Assembly (NCBI GenBank): GCA_045636425.1
Contig: JAZTXM010000002.1
Span: forward strand, 62,001 to 126,000
DNA length: 64,000 nt
Direction of reading: 5' to 3'
Source: UMGS1883 sp045636425
GTDB lineage: Bacteria; Bacillota; Clostridia; UMGS1883
Shown: positions 8,362 through 16,946 of the stretch, in pieces
How the letters are laid out: the number at the start of each line of letters is the position of its first letter
Position numbering within the stretch: position 1 is the stretch's first letter
Position numbers and translations under genes: made by a program
Notes under the pieces: model-generated
Told to the model about the DNA's origin: nothing
What the model saw: the letters and a program-made list of their open reading frames with translations, nothing else
The model's database searches: none

Positions 8362-8460
8362 CAGCTTTTTCTTGAACTTTTTTGCACTTTGTTGAATCTT
8401 TTTTCATCTTGACAGGAAATTGCGGGTGCGATAAACTTTTTTCACCCTCTGTATTTTTGT

Positions 8461-11400
8461 TTAATCAAACAGGCTTACCTGGGCACTTTGGGGAATTCCC
8501 TTAAAGCAGCCGAAGCTCTTTAATAGCTCAATATGCGTTTCGCTGACGCTGGTACGCTGTTTAAAGTCATCTATTGAGAAGAATTTTCCGTTTTCCCTTG
8601 CATCGGCAATTGACTGTGCCGCCCGATCTCCCATTCCCGCAATACTGTTAAGTGCAGGAAGAATTTTTCCGTTTATATTAAGATACTTTGTAGGGTGGGA
8701 TAGATAAATATCAATGGGCATAAACTCAATTCCGCGTGCGTACATCTCATTGACAACCTCCATAATGGTAAGGGTTGCCTTATCACGTGCGGAGGGATTT
8801 TCCATCTGCTGAAGGTCACGCATTTTAAGGAGCAGATTTTCTCTGCCCGTTGCCATAGTTTCATAGTCAAACGTATCGGCACGAACCGTGTAATAGGACT
8901 GATAAAACGCAACGGGATAATGCACCTTGAAATATGCTACTCGAAGTGACATAGTAACATACGCCGCTGCATGGGCACGGGGGAACATGTACTGAATTTT
9001 GTTACAGGATTCAATATACCATTCGGGCACATTATGCTCCCTCATTTCAGCCTCGTCTTCAGGCTTGAGCTTTTTACCCTTTCTTACCTGCTCCATAATT
9101 TTAAAGGCACGTTCAGGGGGAAGCTCTCTGTTAATGAGATAAATCATAATATCGTCACGACAACAAATTGCGTTACGCAGTGTACAGGTGCCGTTCTGCA
9201 CAAGAAGCTGGGCGTTGTTTGTCCACACGTCCGTTCCGTGGGAAAGCCCCGAAATACGGATAAGTTCACCCAAAGACGTAGGCTTTGTGTCAACAAGCAT
9301 CTGGCGTACAAACTTAGTGCCGAATTCAGGTACGGCAAATGTACCTGTTTCGCTTCCTATATCTTCGGGGGTTACGCCAAGAGCCTCTGTATTAAGGAAC
9401 AGGCTCATTACCTTTTTGTCATCAAGAGGAACCTCAGTAGGGTCTACCCCCGTAAGGTCCTGAAGCATACGAATCATTGTCGGGTCATCATGACCTAAGA
9501 TATCGAGCTTCAGCAGGTTTTCGTCAATACTGTGATAGTCAAAGTGAGTGGTTATGATACCGCTCTCTTTCTTTTCGGCAGGGTGCTGAATAGGCGTAAA
9601 CTCATGAATATCATGTCCCTTGGGAAGTACGATAACGCCACCGGGGTGCTGACCCGTGGTGGTTTTCACGTTCATCACGCCTTGCTTTAACCTTTCTATT
9701 TCGGCATTGTGAACATTAATACCCTTTGCTTCAAAATATTTGCGGACATAGCCGTACGCCGTTTTTTCTGCAACTGTACTCACCGTTCCTGCACGGAAAA
9801 CGTAGCCCTCACCGAAAATTTCCTCAGTGTATTTGTGGGCACTTGCCTGATTTTCGCCGGAGAAATTAAGGTCAATATCGGGCTGTTTATCGCCCTTGAA
9901 GCCAAGGAAGGTTTCAAAGGGGATATTATGTCCATCCTTCACATAATCCTCTCCGCAAAGGGGACACTTTTTATCAGGCATATCATGGCCTGAGTCGTAG
10001 CGTTCATCATTGACAAATTCGGTGTTTTTACACTTCGGGCAGCGGTAGTGGGGCGGCAGGCTGTTAACCTCCGTTATCTGTGCACAATAGGCAAGGAAGG
10101 ACGAGCCTACACTGCCACGGGAGCCAACCACATAGCCCTCCTCACGGGAGTGCTTTACAAGAAGCCTTGCAATGTTATAAAGGTCGGCGTAACCGTTACC
10201 GATAACACTTTTAAGCTCCTTTTGAAGTCTGTCCTCTACGACCTGCGGAAGCGGAGTTCCGTAAAGATTTTCTGCCGTTTCCCTTGCGATTCTTTCAATA
10301 TCCTCTGCACTTCCCTCAATTTTCGGTGGAAAGTTCCCCTTTGGAACAGGGCGGATATTTTCAATCATATCGGCAATTTTATTTGTATTTGTGACTACAA
10401 TTTCATATGCCTTTTCAGGGGGTAAGTAGTTAAACTCATCAAGCATTTCCTGAGTGTTTCTGAAATATAACGGTGCCTGCATATCGGCATCGGGAAAGCC
10501 CTGTCCCGCCTGAAGTATTCGTCTGAAAATCTCGTCACGCTTGCGGAGAAAATGAACGTCCCCAGTTGCTACAACGGGTTTTCCCATTTTTTCTCCAAGG
10601 GCAATAATTTTTCTGTTAAGCTCGCAAAGCGCTTCTCTGTCGGACACGGTGCCGTTACGGACAAGGTACTCATTGTTCCCTATGGGCTGTACCTCAAGGT
10701 AGTCGTAATATGAGGCGATTCTTTCAATTTCGCTCTCATCTTCGCCAGAAAGCACTGCACGAAAAAGCTCCCCCGCCTCACACGCAGAGCCTAATATAAG
10801 CCCCTCCCTGTGTGCATCAAGCACATCACGTGGAATAAGGGGTTTTCTGTAAAAATAGTCAAGATTAGACGCACTTACAAGCTTGTACAAATTTTTAAGT
10901 CCTGTAAGATTCTGTGCAAAAATAATTATATGGTAACGCTTGGTTTCCCTGACAAGTGGTGCACCCGCCTCAATAAGATAGCCCTCACAACCGTACAGAA
11001 TCTTAATGGTTTCATCTGCGGTATGGAATGCTTCAGGGAAAGCCTGTACGCATCCGTGGTCGGTAATCGCGATTGCCTTGTGTCCGTACTTCATCGCTTG
11101 CTTTACCAAATCCTTTGCACTGACAACGGCGTCCATTGCCGAGGATTTACTGTGAGCGTGAAGCTCCACACGCTTTTGTTCTGCATCATCACTTTCCTTG
11201 GGCATAGAATAGGGGACAATGTCCCTTGCCATAACGGTAAGCTCGTGAGAAAAGCTGTCCATTTCCGCTTTTCCCCTGACTGCTACGGTCCCCGCTTTTT
11301 TCAGTGCACCCATTACCTCCTCCGTTGCCTGGATTGGAACGAAGCATTTACAGGTAAGAGAGCCTGTGTAATCCGTTATGTAAAATGAGACTATACTCTT

Positions 11401-12093
11401 TTTGATTTTTGCAATTTCCCTGCAGTCAAGCCCGAAGATGTCGCCGCAAATCATACACTGCCCTGCATAATTATCAATATCTTTTATATTGGTAAGGTCG
11501 TTTACCGTGAAGGGCTTACCGATTAACGCACCCTCTGCGGCTACCGATACAATTTTCTTAGGAGCAGTATTTTCCTTTGGGGTAAAAATAGGAGCAAGCT
11601 TTGTTTCCACGCTCATTTCATCTTCCCCGAAAATAATCGCTTTTTTAATATCAAAGTGAGTGTCCAGAAGCTGTGAAATTTTTCTATCAACGCCATCCTC
11701 TGTAAGAAGCTCTTGGTTTCCGTGACGAAGAAGGATTTTTATATTTTCATCTTCTTCCTCACAAATACAGCTGTCAAGCACCATTGCCCAGAGGGGATTC
11801 TCTTTTCGGAGTTCTTCTATACAAAACTTTATACAGCTTTGAATACTGTTCTCGTTTGCAGAGGCATTGTCCGAAAACGATAGCTCCAAATGAAAATCAC
11901 TAAGTCCGTAGGAACGCTTCACACTTTCCGTAAATCTTTCCACGGCGGAATATTCAATTATTTCATCCGACTGTGCCATTGCGGTAATGGTGCGGGATTT
12001 GGCATCTGCCTGAATCTTAGTCACCTTTACGTTTTTAAGGCACGTTTCACACTCGGCATTTGGAAACGCCGTGCTGAGGGTATAATTTTCCAT
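8461..12093 (-). CDS. polC: DNA polymerase III alpha subunit, PolC type, lacking the exonuclease domain
   Basis: Replicative polymerase of low-GC Gram-positives (1210 aa). In order: N-terminal domain, OB fold (about 190-300), PHP domain (VELHAHSKSSAMD, AIAITDHG), polymerase core with catalytic QPDIDLNFSG near residue 740, the zinc site CPKC...CPLC (about 685-714), a helix-hairpin-helix-like region and a C-terminal clamp motif QVSLF. Usual PolC is about 1430-1460 aa because a DEDD 3'-5' exonuclease is inserted into the PHP domain. Here YGCEGYLIEAGAP runs straight into KRYHIIIFAQNLTGLKN (about residues 368-400), so the FDVETTG motif and all other exonuclease motifs are missing. Reading frame and flanks are intact, so it is not a frameshift. 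The ATG at 12093 shares one base with the ispG stop (TGATG); a GTG at 12096 is the alternative. Confidence 0.97.
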   Translation of the reverse strand: MENYTLSTAFPNAECETCLKNVKVTKIQADAKSRTITAMAQSDEIIEYSAVERFTESVKRSYGLSDFHLELSFSDNASANENSIQSCIKFCIEELRKENPLWAMVLDSCICEEEDENIKILLRHGNQELLTEDGVDRKISQLLDTHFDIKKAIIFGEDEMSVETKLAPIFTPKENTAPKKIVSVAAEGALIGKPFTVNDLTNIKDIDNYAGQCMICGDIFGLDCREIAKIKKSIVSFYITDYTGSLTCKCFVPIQATEEVMGALKKAGTVAVRGKAEMDSFSHELTVMARDIVPYSMPKESDDAEQKRVELHAHSKSSAMDAVVSAKDLVKQAMKYGHKAIAITDHGCVQAFPEAFHTADETIKILYGCEGYLIEAGAPLVRETKRYHIIIFAQNLTGLKNLYKLVSASNLDYFYRKPLIPRDVLDAHREGLILGSACEAGELFRAVLSGEDESEIERIASYYDYLEVQPIGNNEYLVRNGTVSDREALCELNRKIIALGEKMGKPVVATGDVHFLRKRDEIFRRILQAGQGFPDADMQAPLYFRNTQEMLDEFNYLPPEKAYEIVVTNTNKIADMIENIRPVPKGNFPPKIEGSAEDIERIARETAENLYGTPLPQVVEDRLQKELKSVIGNGYADLYNIARLLVKHSREEGYVVGSRGSVGSSFLAYCAQITEVNSLPPHYRCPKCKNTEFVNDERYDSGHDMPDKKCPLCGEDYVKDGHNIPFETFLGFKGDKQPDIDLNFSGENQASAHKYTEEIFGEGYVFRAGTVSTVAEKTAYGYVRKYFEAKGINVHNAEIERLKQGVMNVKTTTGQHPGGVIVLPKGHDIHEFTPIQHPAEKKESGIITTHFDYHSIDENLLKLDILGHDDPTMIRMLQDLTGVDPTEVPLDDKKVMSLFLNTEALGVTPEDIGSETGTFAVPEFGTKFVRQMLVDTKPTSLGELIRISGLSHGTDVWTNNAQLLVQNGTCTLRNAICCRDDIMIYLINRELPPERAFKIMEQVRKGKKLKPEDEAEMREHNVPEWYIESCNKIQYMFPRAHAAAYVTMSLRVAYFKVHYPVAFYQSYYTVRADTFDYETMATGRENLLLKMRDLQQMENPSARDKATLTIMEVVNEMYARGIEFMPIDIYLSHPTKYLNINGKILPALNSIAGMGDRAAQSIADARENGKFFSIDDFKQRTSVSETHIELLKSFGCFKGIPQSAQVSLFD

Positions 12094-13139
12094 CACAATT
12101 CCTCTATTTCCTTCATGAGTTCATCTGCCGCATTTTCTATGGGTACTTTTCGTAATGTTTCTCCACGCCTGAACATTAGTGCCTCACCCACTCCGCATGC
12201 AATACCTATATCGGCTTCCCTCGCCTCTCCGGGGCCGTTGACTGCACAGCCCATTACGGCTACGGTTATATCCTTGTCAAGCGATGCAATGCGTTCATTT
12301 ATTTCATTTGCTATGGGAATCATATTTACACGGCATCTGCCGCAGGTGGGGCAGCTTACAAGGCGTGCTCCCCCTCTTAATCCCAGTGCTTTTAGTATTT
12401 CTATGCCTGCCGTAACCTCACGCACAGGGGGTGCTGTCAGGGAAACACGCAGGGTATCCCCGATTCCGTCCAAAAGAAGGCTTCCTATACCGATGCTGTT
12501 CTTTACCACGCCGCCATATTCGGTGCCGGCTTCGGTTACTCCAATATGTAAGGGGTAGTCAATCATATCAGCAATTTTACGGTAAGCCTCCACGGTTGAA
12601 AGAACATTACTTGATTTAATGGAGAGGGCTATATTATAAAATTTGCAGTCCTCCAGAAGCTTTATATGCCCCATTGCACTTTCGCAAAGGGCGTCGGGCG
12701 TAGGCGATTTATATTTTTCCAAGATTTCTTTTTCAAGGGAGCCACCGTTTACGCCGATGCGTATGGGAATATTACGGCTTCCGCATTCGTCGGCAACGGC
12801 ACGCACACGGTCGGGTGAGCCGATGTTTCCCGGATTGATACGGATTTTATCTACACCGCCCTTTGCACATTCTATTGCAAGACGATAATCAAAATGAATG
12901 TCGGCTACAAGGGGGATTTCCACCCGTCTTTTAATCTCGGAAACTGCCTTTGCCGCCTCCATATCAAGCACTGCAAGGCGTACTATATCACACCCTGCCG
13001 CTTTAAGGGCATTGATTTGTTTGACGGTGGCTGTCACGTCACGAGTGTCGGTATTGCACATTGACTGCACGCTTATTGGAGCATTTCCTCCGATAAGTAC
13101 TCCGCCTACATTTATTTGTTTTGAAATACGCCTTTGCAT
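12093..13139 (-). CDS. ispG: 4-hydroxy-3-methylbut-2-enyl diphosphate synthase
   Basis: Sixth enzyme of the MEP isoprenoid pathway (348 aa), converting MEcPP to HMBPP with a 4Fe-4S cluster and reduced flavodoxin or ferredoxin. The N-terminal TIM barrel carries VQSMCNTDTRDV and LVADIHFDYRLA. The C-terminal Fe-S domain carries the ligands in SCPTCGRCR and GCAVNGPGEA. The length is that of the short bacterial form. The ATG at 13139 has AAGGTG six bases upstream; the GTG at 13148 lies inside that site. The gene overlaps polC by one base, so the two are translationally linked. This supports the organism using the MEP route. Confidence 0.97.
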   Translation of the reverse strand: MQRRISKQINVGGVLIGGNAPISVQSMCNTDTRDVTATVKQINALKAAGCDIVRLAVLDMEAAKAVSEIKRRVEIPLVADIHFDYRLAIECAKGGVDKIRINPGNIGSPDRVRAVADECGSRNIPIRIGVNGGSLEKEILEKYKSPTPDALCESAMGHIKLLEDCKFYNIALSIKSSNVLSTVEAYRKIADMIDYPLHIGVTEAGTEYGGVVKNSIGIGSLLLDGIGDTLRVSLTAPPVREVTAGIEILKALGLRGGARLVSCPTCGRCRVNMIPIANEINERIASLDKDITVAVMGCAVNGPGEAREADIGIACGVGEALMFRRGETLRKVPIENAADELMKEIEEL

Positions 13140-13169
13140 TTTAATCACCTTTTTAAATCTGATATAACC

Positions 13170-13198
13170 ATTTTACCACAAAAAAAATTCAAGGTAAA
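13170..13198 (-). promoter_or_regulatory. Possible promoter of ispG-polC, overlapping the preceding terminator
   Basis: The minus strand has TTTACC (13198-13193), a 17-base spacer and TAAAAT (13175-13170). The -35 box is poor and sits in the arm of the terminator hairpin of the SLH gene. Confidence 0.45.
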
Positions 13199-13221
13199 GA
13201 GCTTTTGCTCTTTACCTTGAA
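13188..13221 (-). terminator. Terminator after the SLH protein gene
   Basis: A perfect 15-bp inverted repeat, TTCAAGGTAAAGAGC with its complement, around a TTTT loop. On the minus strand it is followed by seven T residues. It lies 15 bases after the SLH gene stop. Confidence 0.92.
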
Positions 13222-13235
13222 AAAATGTTAGTATT

Positions 13236-16040
13236 TTATTTTACAATATAGATTGCCTTTGCAGTCGGAGTTAAATCATTGTCTCTTGTAATTATAATTA
13301 CATCGCTGAGACTTCCTGAAGTCGTGCTTATATTATCAAAACTGTTCTTGTAAGCCTTGATTCCATTACTATCTTTACTATAAACAATCGTTGAACTTCC
13401 CAATTTGTAGGTAAGACGGTTTTGCCTTATAACATTTTCATCAGTTTCTCCAGTAGCAGTTGTCACGTGAATCTTTTTTTCTTCCTGTTCATCATCTACC
13501 TGAACTGCCTCAGTATATTTTATATACAATTCGCCTATATCTTTAGTGTATGAGCTATAATATTTGTAATCTTTCTTACCCTCATTTTCTTCATCAGAAG
13601 TATAATCTTTTGTTTTATTCACATAGAATTTTTCACTGCCGCTATCCCCTACACTTGCATCATACACCATTTCTATAGCAATAATGTCATTTCCGTTCTT
13701 GATATAACGGATGATGTCACCCTTGTCTACCGCACTTGCACTTACGCAATTTGCAGTGGGAGTTTTAAATTTTTCCTCGGAAACAGGGATTGCTTCGGGG
13801 GTGGTAGAGCCTTCTAAATAACCTTCAATTTTTTCTCCTCCGCTGATTTTTTTCGTTACAATCATATAAGGAGTTTTTCCTGTAAAGGTATATGCAGGAT
13901 CTTCACCATACATAAGAACCAGTTTCGCTGTTTTTATAAACTCACTATCGTCCGCACCCAAAACTTCGATTTGTCCGGAATACTCTACTGCAAATGCCGT
14001 AGACGGGGTCATAACAGAATAATCATCACTTGATGATTTAGGTTCAGGAATACGTATAACAACAGTTTTACTGTCAAAGTCATATGTTTTTCCATTAACT
14101 TTTACTTGCGACTTAGTAGCAGTTGCTTCACCCTTCGCATTATAAACAAGCTGGTCGTCACTGTTAGTCCCTATAGCAGTTGCCTTCGCTCCTGTTGAAT
14201 CTGCAACAGTATCAAGTGCCACAAGCTCGTTTCCGCTAATATAGTACTTTACAGGCTGATAGCATCCTGTGCTGCCAATATATCCGGCATAGATTCCAAG
14301 CTTCGTCTTAATCTCATCCCTATCAATACTTTTTCCGTCAAGCTTTACGCTATTCTTCATTGTAACAACAGTATGTGTGCTATCTTTAAGAATAAGACCT
14401 ATCTCTTCATCGTCTGCACCGGTTACATATCCGTACTCATATTTAGTACTTGTGGTAACAGCACTTTTATTAACTGCGGCAATCTGACCTGTGTAGTCAA
14501 GATAATAGGTATAAGTGTTATTAAGTTCAAATTCTGTAACTCTGTCGGGATTTACTGAATAGTCATATGTCAGATAAATTTCTTTATCATTCATTACAAC
14601 CTTTCTTTCTTCGTCGATACCTTCTGTGATTTTACCCGTCTTTGCTCCGCTGGTAACATACATTCTGTTAATCTTATTGCCGCCAACATTTGGAGATTCA
14701 AGAAGATTAATTACAGTCCACTCACCAAAGAGACTTCCTGAAAACTCTTTCTTCACTCCATTTACATAAATCTCGGGTTTTGAAGATGTTGCTGCAGGGA
14801 AATCATACCACGTGTTTCCGTTATATTTTTTATCGTATTTAAAGGTAACTCTTTCATCCGTATCGTTGAATATTTTGCTGTTCACAACAAATACATCATA
14901 GCTTGTGATCTTGGCGATCTTCTGTCCACCAGTTTCAATAAGCTCTATCTGTCCGTTTTTGAAGTTTGCCGCAAGGTCTGCTTCGGGATAATACTTACCA
15001 TTATATATCTTTGTATATCCGGAAAGTGAAACGGAATCTGTTTTTCCGTTTTCGTTATAGAACTTTACTGTATCTCCACTTATGCTGATAACATCCTGCT
15101 CCTTAATAACAGTTGTTGTATTGTTTCGCTGATTTATCTTGTTTATCTGGCGGTCAAACTTATCATAGTATGCTACTACATTCTTACCGATAAGGTCTTC
15201 AAAATCAAGAGAATCTCTGAGTTCGTTAGTCAGTTCATAAGTCTGCTTGTCATCGCCTGTGCCAATCATGATTTCGTTCTTACCAAGGTCAACGGTTGCA
15301 TCAGAAAGACCAGTCAGATATGTTCCCGATACAACGCCTTTTATTTCCTCGACGGTCTGATCGTTTTCTTCCTCTTCTACCTTTTCAAAGGAACCGTCCT
15401 CGTTTTCCTTAAGCTCGGGAACATCTATTGTGTTGCTTGTAAGAACTGCAACTACACCGCGGGATGCAGGCTGAGTAATCTGAGCTGTGATTACACCCTT
15501 TGTAATGCCGTGCTTGTTAGCAGCCGCAATATATCCTGCTGACCATGTTGCATTAGGATTTGTAACCTTAATCTTATTAAGCTCGCTCTGTGCAACTACC
15601 TCGTAGCCTGCCGCACAAACAAGCATTTTTACAGCCTGCTCGTATGTAACAGGCTCTCCTGCTCTGAATGTACCGTCATCAAAGCCGTTAATGATTTTCG
15701 CATCAACAGCAGCCTTTACATAGGGGCGTGCCCATGCTCTTGAACTGTCACCATCAAGGTCTGCAAAGCCTGTAACGGCATCTGACCCAAGGTTGTCCGC
15801 AATTCCCTTATAACGTGTTACGATAGCGGCAAATTCCGCTCTTGTAATCTGATTATCGGGTCTGAAAGTGCCGTCTTCATAGCCTGTAATGATATTAAAT
15901 CCTACAAGCTTGTCAACAGCCTCTGCCACTTTCTGATCTGTAATATCACTGAAATCTGCCGCAAATGTGGGAATACCTACGCAGGTAAGTATCATCACAA
16001 ATGCAAGAAGTGCAGTGATAAGCTTTTTTAAACTTCTCAT
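13236..16040 (-). CDS. Secreted S-layer homology (SLH) domain surface protein
   Basis: A 934-aa exported protein. Residues 1-28 form a signal peptide (MRSLKKLITALLAFVMILT...TFAA). Three SLH repeats follow: FSDITDQKVAEAV...GYEDGTFRP (about 30-85), FADLDGDSSRAWA...GFDDGTFRAG (about 90-145) and a weaker one ending near residue 195. SLH repeats anchor proteins to secondary cell-wall polymers, so it is likely a cell-surface or S-layer protein. The remaining 700 residues are beta-rich, Thr/Ser/Lys/Asp-rich and not assigned to a family; no catalytic motif was seen. The ATG at 16040 has AAGGAG seven bases upstream. It is monocistronic, with its own promoter and terminator. An anchor polymer pyruvylated by CsaB would be expected, but csaB is not in the window. 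Confidence 0.9.
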   Translation of the reverse strand: MRSLKKLITALLAFVMILTCVGIPTFAADFSDITDQKVAEAVDKLVGFNIITGYEDGTFRPDNQITRAEFAAIVTRYKGIADNLGSDAVTGFADLDGDSSRAWARPYVKAAVDAKIINGFDDGTFRAGEPVTYEQAVKMLVCAAGYEVVAQSELNKIKVTNPNATWSAGYIAAANKHGITKGVITAQITQPASRGVVAVLTSNTIDVPELKENEDGSFEKVEEEENDQTVEEIKGVVSGTYLTGLSDATVDLGKNEIMIGTGDDKQTYELTNELRDSLDFEDLIGKNVVAYYDKFDRQINKINQRNNTTTVIKEQDVISISGDTVKFYNENGKTDSVSLSGYTKIYNGKYYPEADLAANFKNGQIELIETGGQKIAKITSYDVFVVNSKIFNDTDERVTFKYDKKYNGNTWYDFPAATSSKPEIYVNGVKKEFSGSLFGEWTVINLLESPNVGGNKINRMYVTSGAKTGKITEGIDEERKVVMNDKEIYLTYDYSVNPDRVTEFELNNTYTYYLDYTGQIAAVNKSAVTTSTKYEYGYVTGADDEEIGLILKDSTHTVVTMKNSVKLDGKSIDRDEIKTKLGIYAGYIGSTGCYQPVKYYISGNELVALDTVADSTGAKATAIGTNSDDQLVYNAKGEATATKSQVKVNGKTYDFDSKTVVIRIPEPKSSSDDYSVMTPSTAFAVEYSGQIEVLGADDSEFIKTAKLVLMYGEDPAYTFTGKTPYMIVTKKISGGEKIEGYLEGSTTPEAIPVSEEKFKTPTANCVSASAVDKGDIIRYIKNGNDIIAIEMVYDASVGDSGSEKFYVNKTKDYTSDEENEGKKDYKYYSSYTKDIGELYIKYTEAVQVDDEQEEKKIHVTTATGETDENVIRQNRLTYKLGSSTIVYSKDSNGIKAYKNSFDNISTTSGSLSDVIIITRDNDLTPTAKAIYIVK

Positions 16041-16086
16041 AATATCTCTCCTTTGTATCAAATTTATTTATATGAGTTGCAATTTT

Positions 16087-16115
16087 ATTTTACATTGAAA
16101 CAGGAAATAAGTCAA
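16087..16115 (-). promoter_or_regulatory. Promoter of the SLH protein gene
   Basis: The minus strand has TTGACT (16115-16110), a 17-base spacer and TAAAAT (16092-16087), 46 bases upstream of the start codon. Confidence 0.75.
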
Positions 16116-16160
16116 TAGGTTATTTTTTAATAATCGCCAATATTGCTCCAAAAATACCAA

Positions 16161-16946
16161 TTATTTCTTTGATTTATTCTTCTCAGCCAAATAACTTAGT
16201 ACCGCTATTCCCGAAACCACGCACAAAAGTGCCACAAGCTGTGAAACACGAAGACTTCCGATATACAAGCTGTCCGTTCTGAGTCCTTCAATAAAAAATC
16301 TTCCTGTGCCGTACCAAGTCAGGTAAGAAAAGAAGGTAAATCCGTAAAAAGGTCTTTTCTTATGAAGCCTTGACAGAAATATAAATCCTGCTACATTCCA
16401 CAATGATTCATAGAGGAATGTAGGATGCACGCTCATACCGCCGTTTATGCTCATGCCCCATATATATCCGCAGTATCCGCCGAAAGCCTCGGCATTGACA
16501 AAATTGCCCCATCTGCCCACAGCTTGCCCGATAATAAGACCCAGGCAGCAAATGTCGCACATTTTCAGAATTCCCAGCTTTTTAATTTTGAAATATGTAG
16601 TTCCGGCAATTACGGCACCTATAATTCCTCCGTATATGGCAAGTCCGCCCTCCCATATTTTTAACACATCAATTGGATTATCACTGTATTTCTCCCACGA
16701 GAAAATCACGTAATAAAGCCTTGCACAAATTATTGCCACGGGGAGCGAATAAATAAGGGTATCGTACACATTATCAGAGGGTACTCCTTCCCTTTGTGCC
16801 GCCCTCACGCAGTAGCACAAGGCAAGGATAATCCCCGCCGCAATAATAATTCCGTACCAGTGAACTCCCCCTAAATAGGGGAGCTTGATTGCAACGGGAT
16901 TTATATCAAAGCTTAGATTCAATCGGGGAAAAGATATATTATTCAT
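16161..16946 (-). CDS. lgt: Prolipoprotein diacylglyceryl transferase
   Basis: Membrane enzyme (261 aa) that transfers diacylglycerol from phosphatidylglycerol to the lipobox Cys of prelipoproteins. It has seven hydrophobic segments, the N-terminal signature GVHWYGIIIA and the Lgt motif GRWGNFVNAEAFG near residues 144-156, which carries the essential Arg. The length is typical. It overlaps the upstream M16 gene by 8 bases, so they form one operon. A predicted lipoprotein encoded at 19565-19885 would be one of its substrates. Confidence 0.97.
   Translation of the reverse strand: MNNISFPRLNLSFDINPVAIKLPYLGGVHWYGIIIAAGIILALCYCVRAAQREGVPSDNVYDTLIYSLPVAIICARLYYVIFSWEKYSDNPIDVLKIWEGGLAIYGGIIGAVIAGTTYFKIKKLGILKMCDICCLGLIIGQAVGRWGNFVNAEAFGGYCGYIWGMSINGGMSVHPTFLYESLWNVAGFIFLSRLHKKRPFYGFTFFSYLTWYGTGRFFIEGLRTDSLYIGSLRVSQLVALLCVVSGIAVLSYLAEKNKSKK

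Noticed and set aside
8399..8460. Possible terminator after polC (GGGTG ... CACCC on the minus strand)
   Set aside because: Only five base pairs with a 14-base loop and no T-run; too weak to call.
10810..11388. Plus-strand frame of 192 codons opposite the PolC exonuclease junction
   Set aside because: Considered as a possible displaced exonuclease; its translation has no DEDD motifs and it is antisense to conserved PolC sequence.
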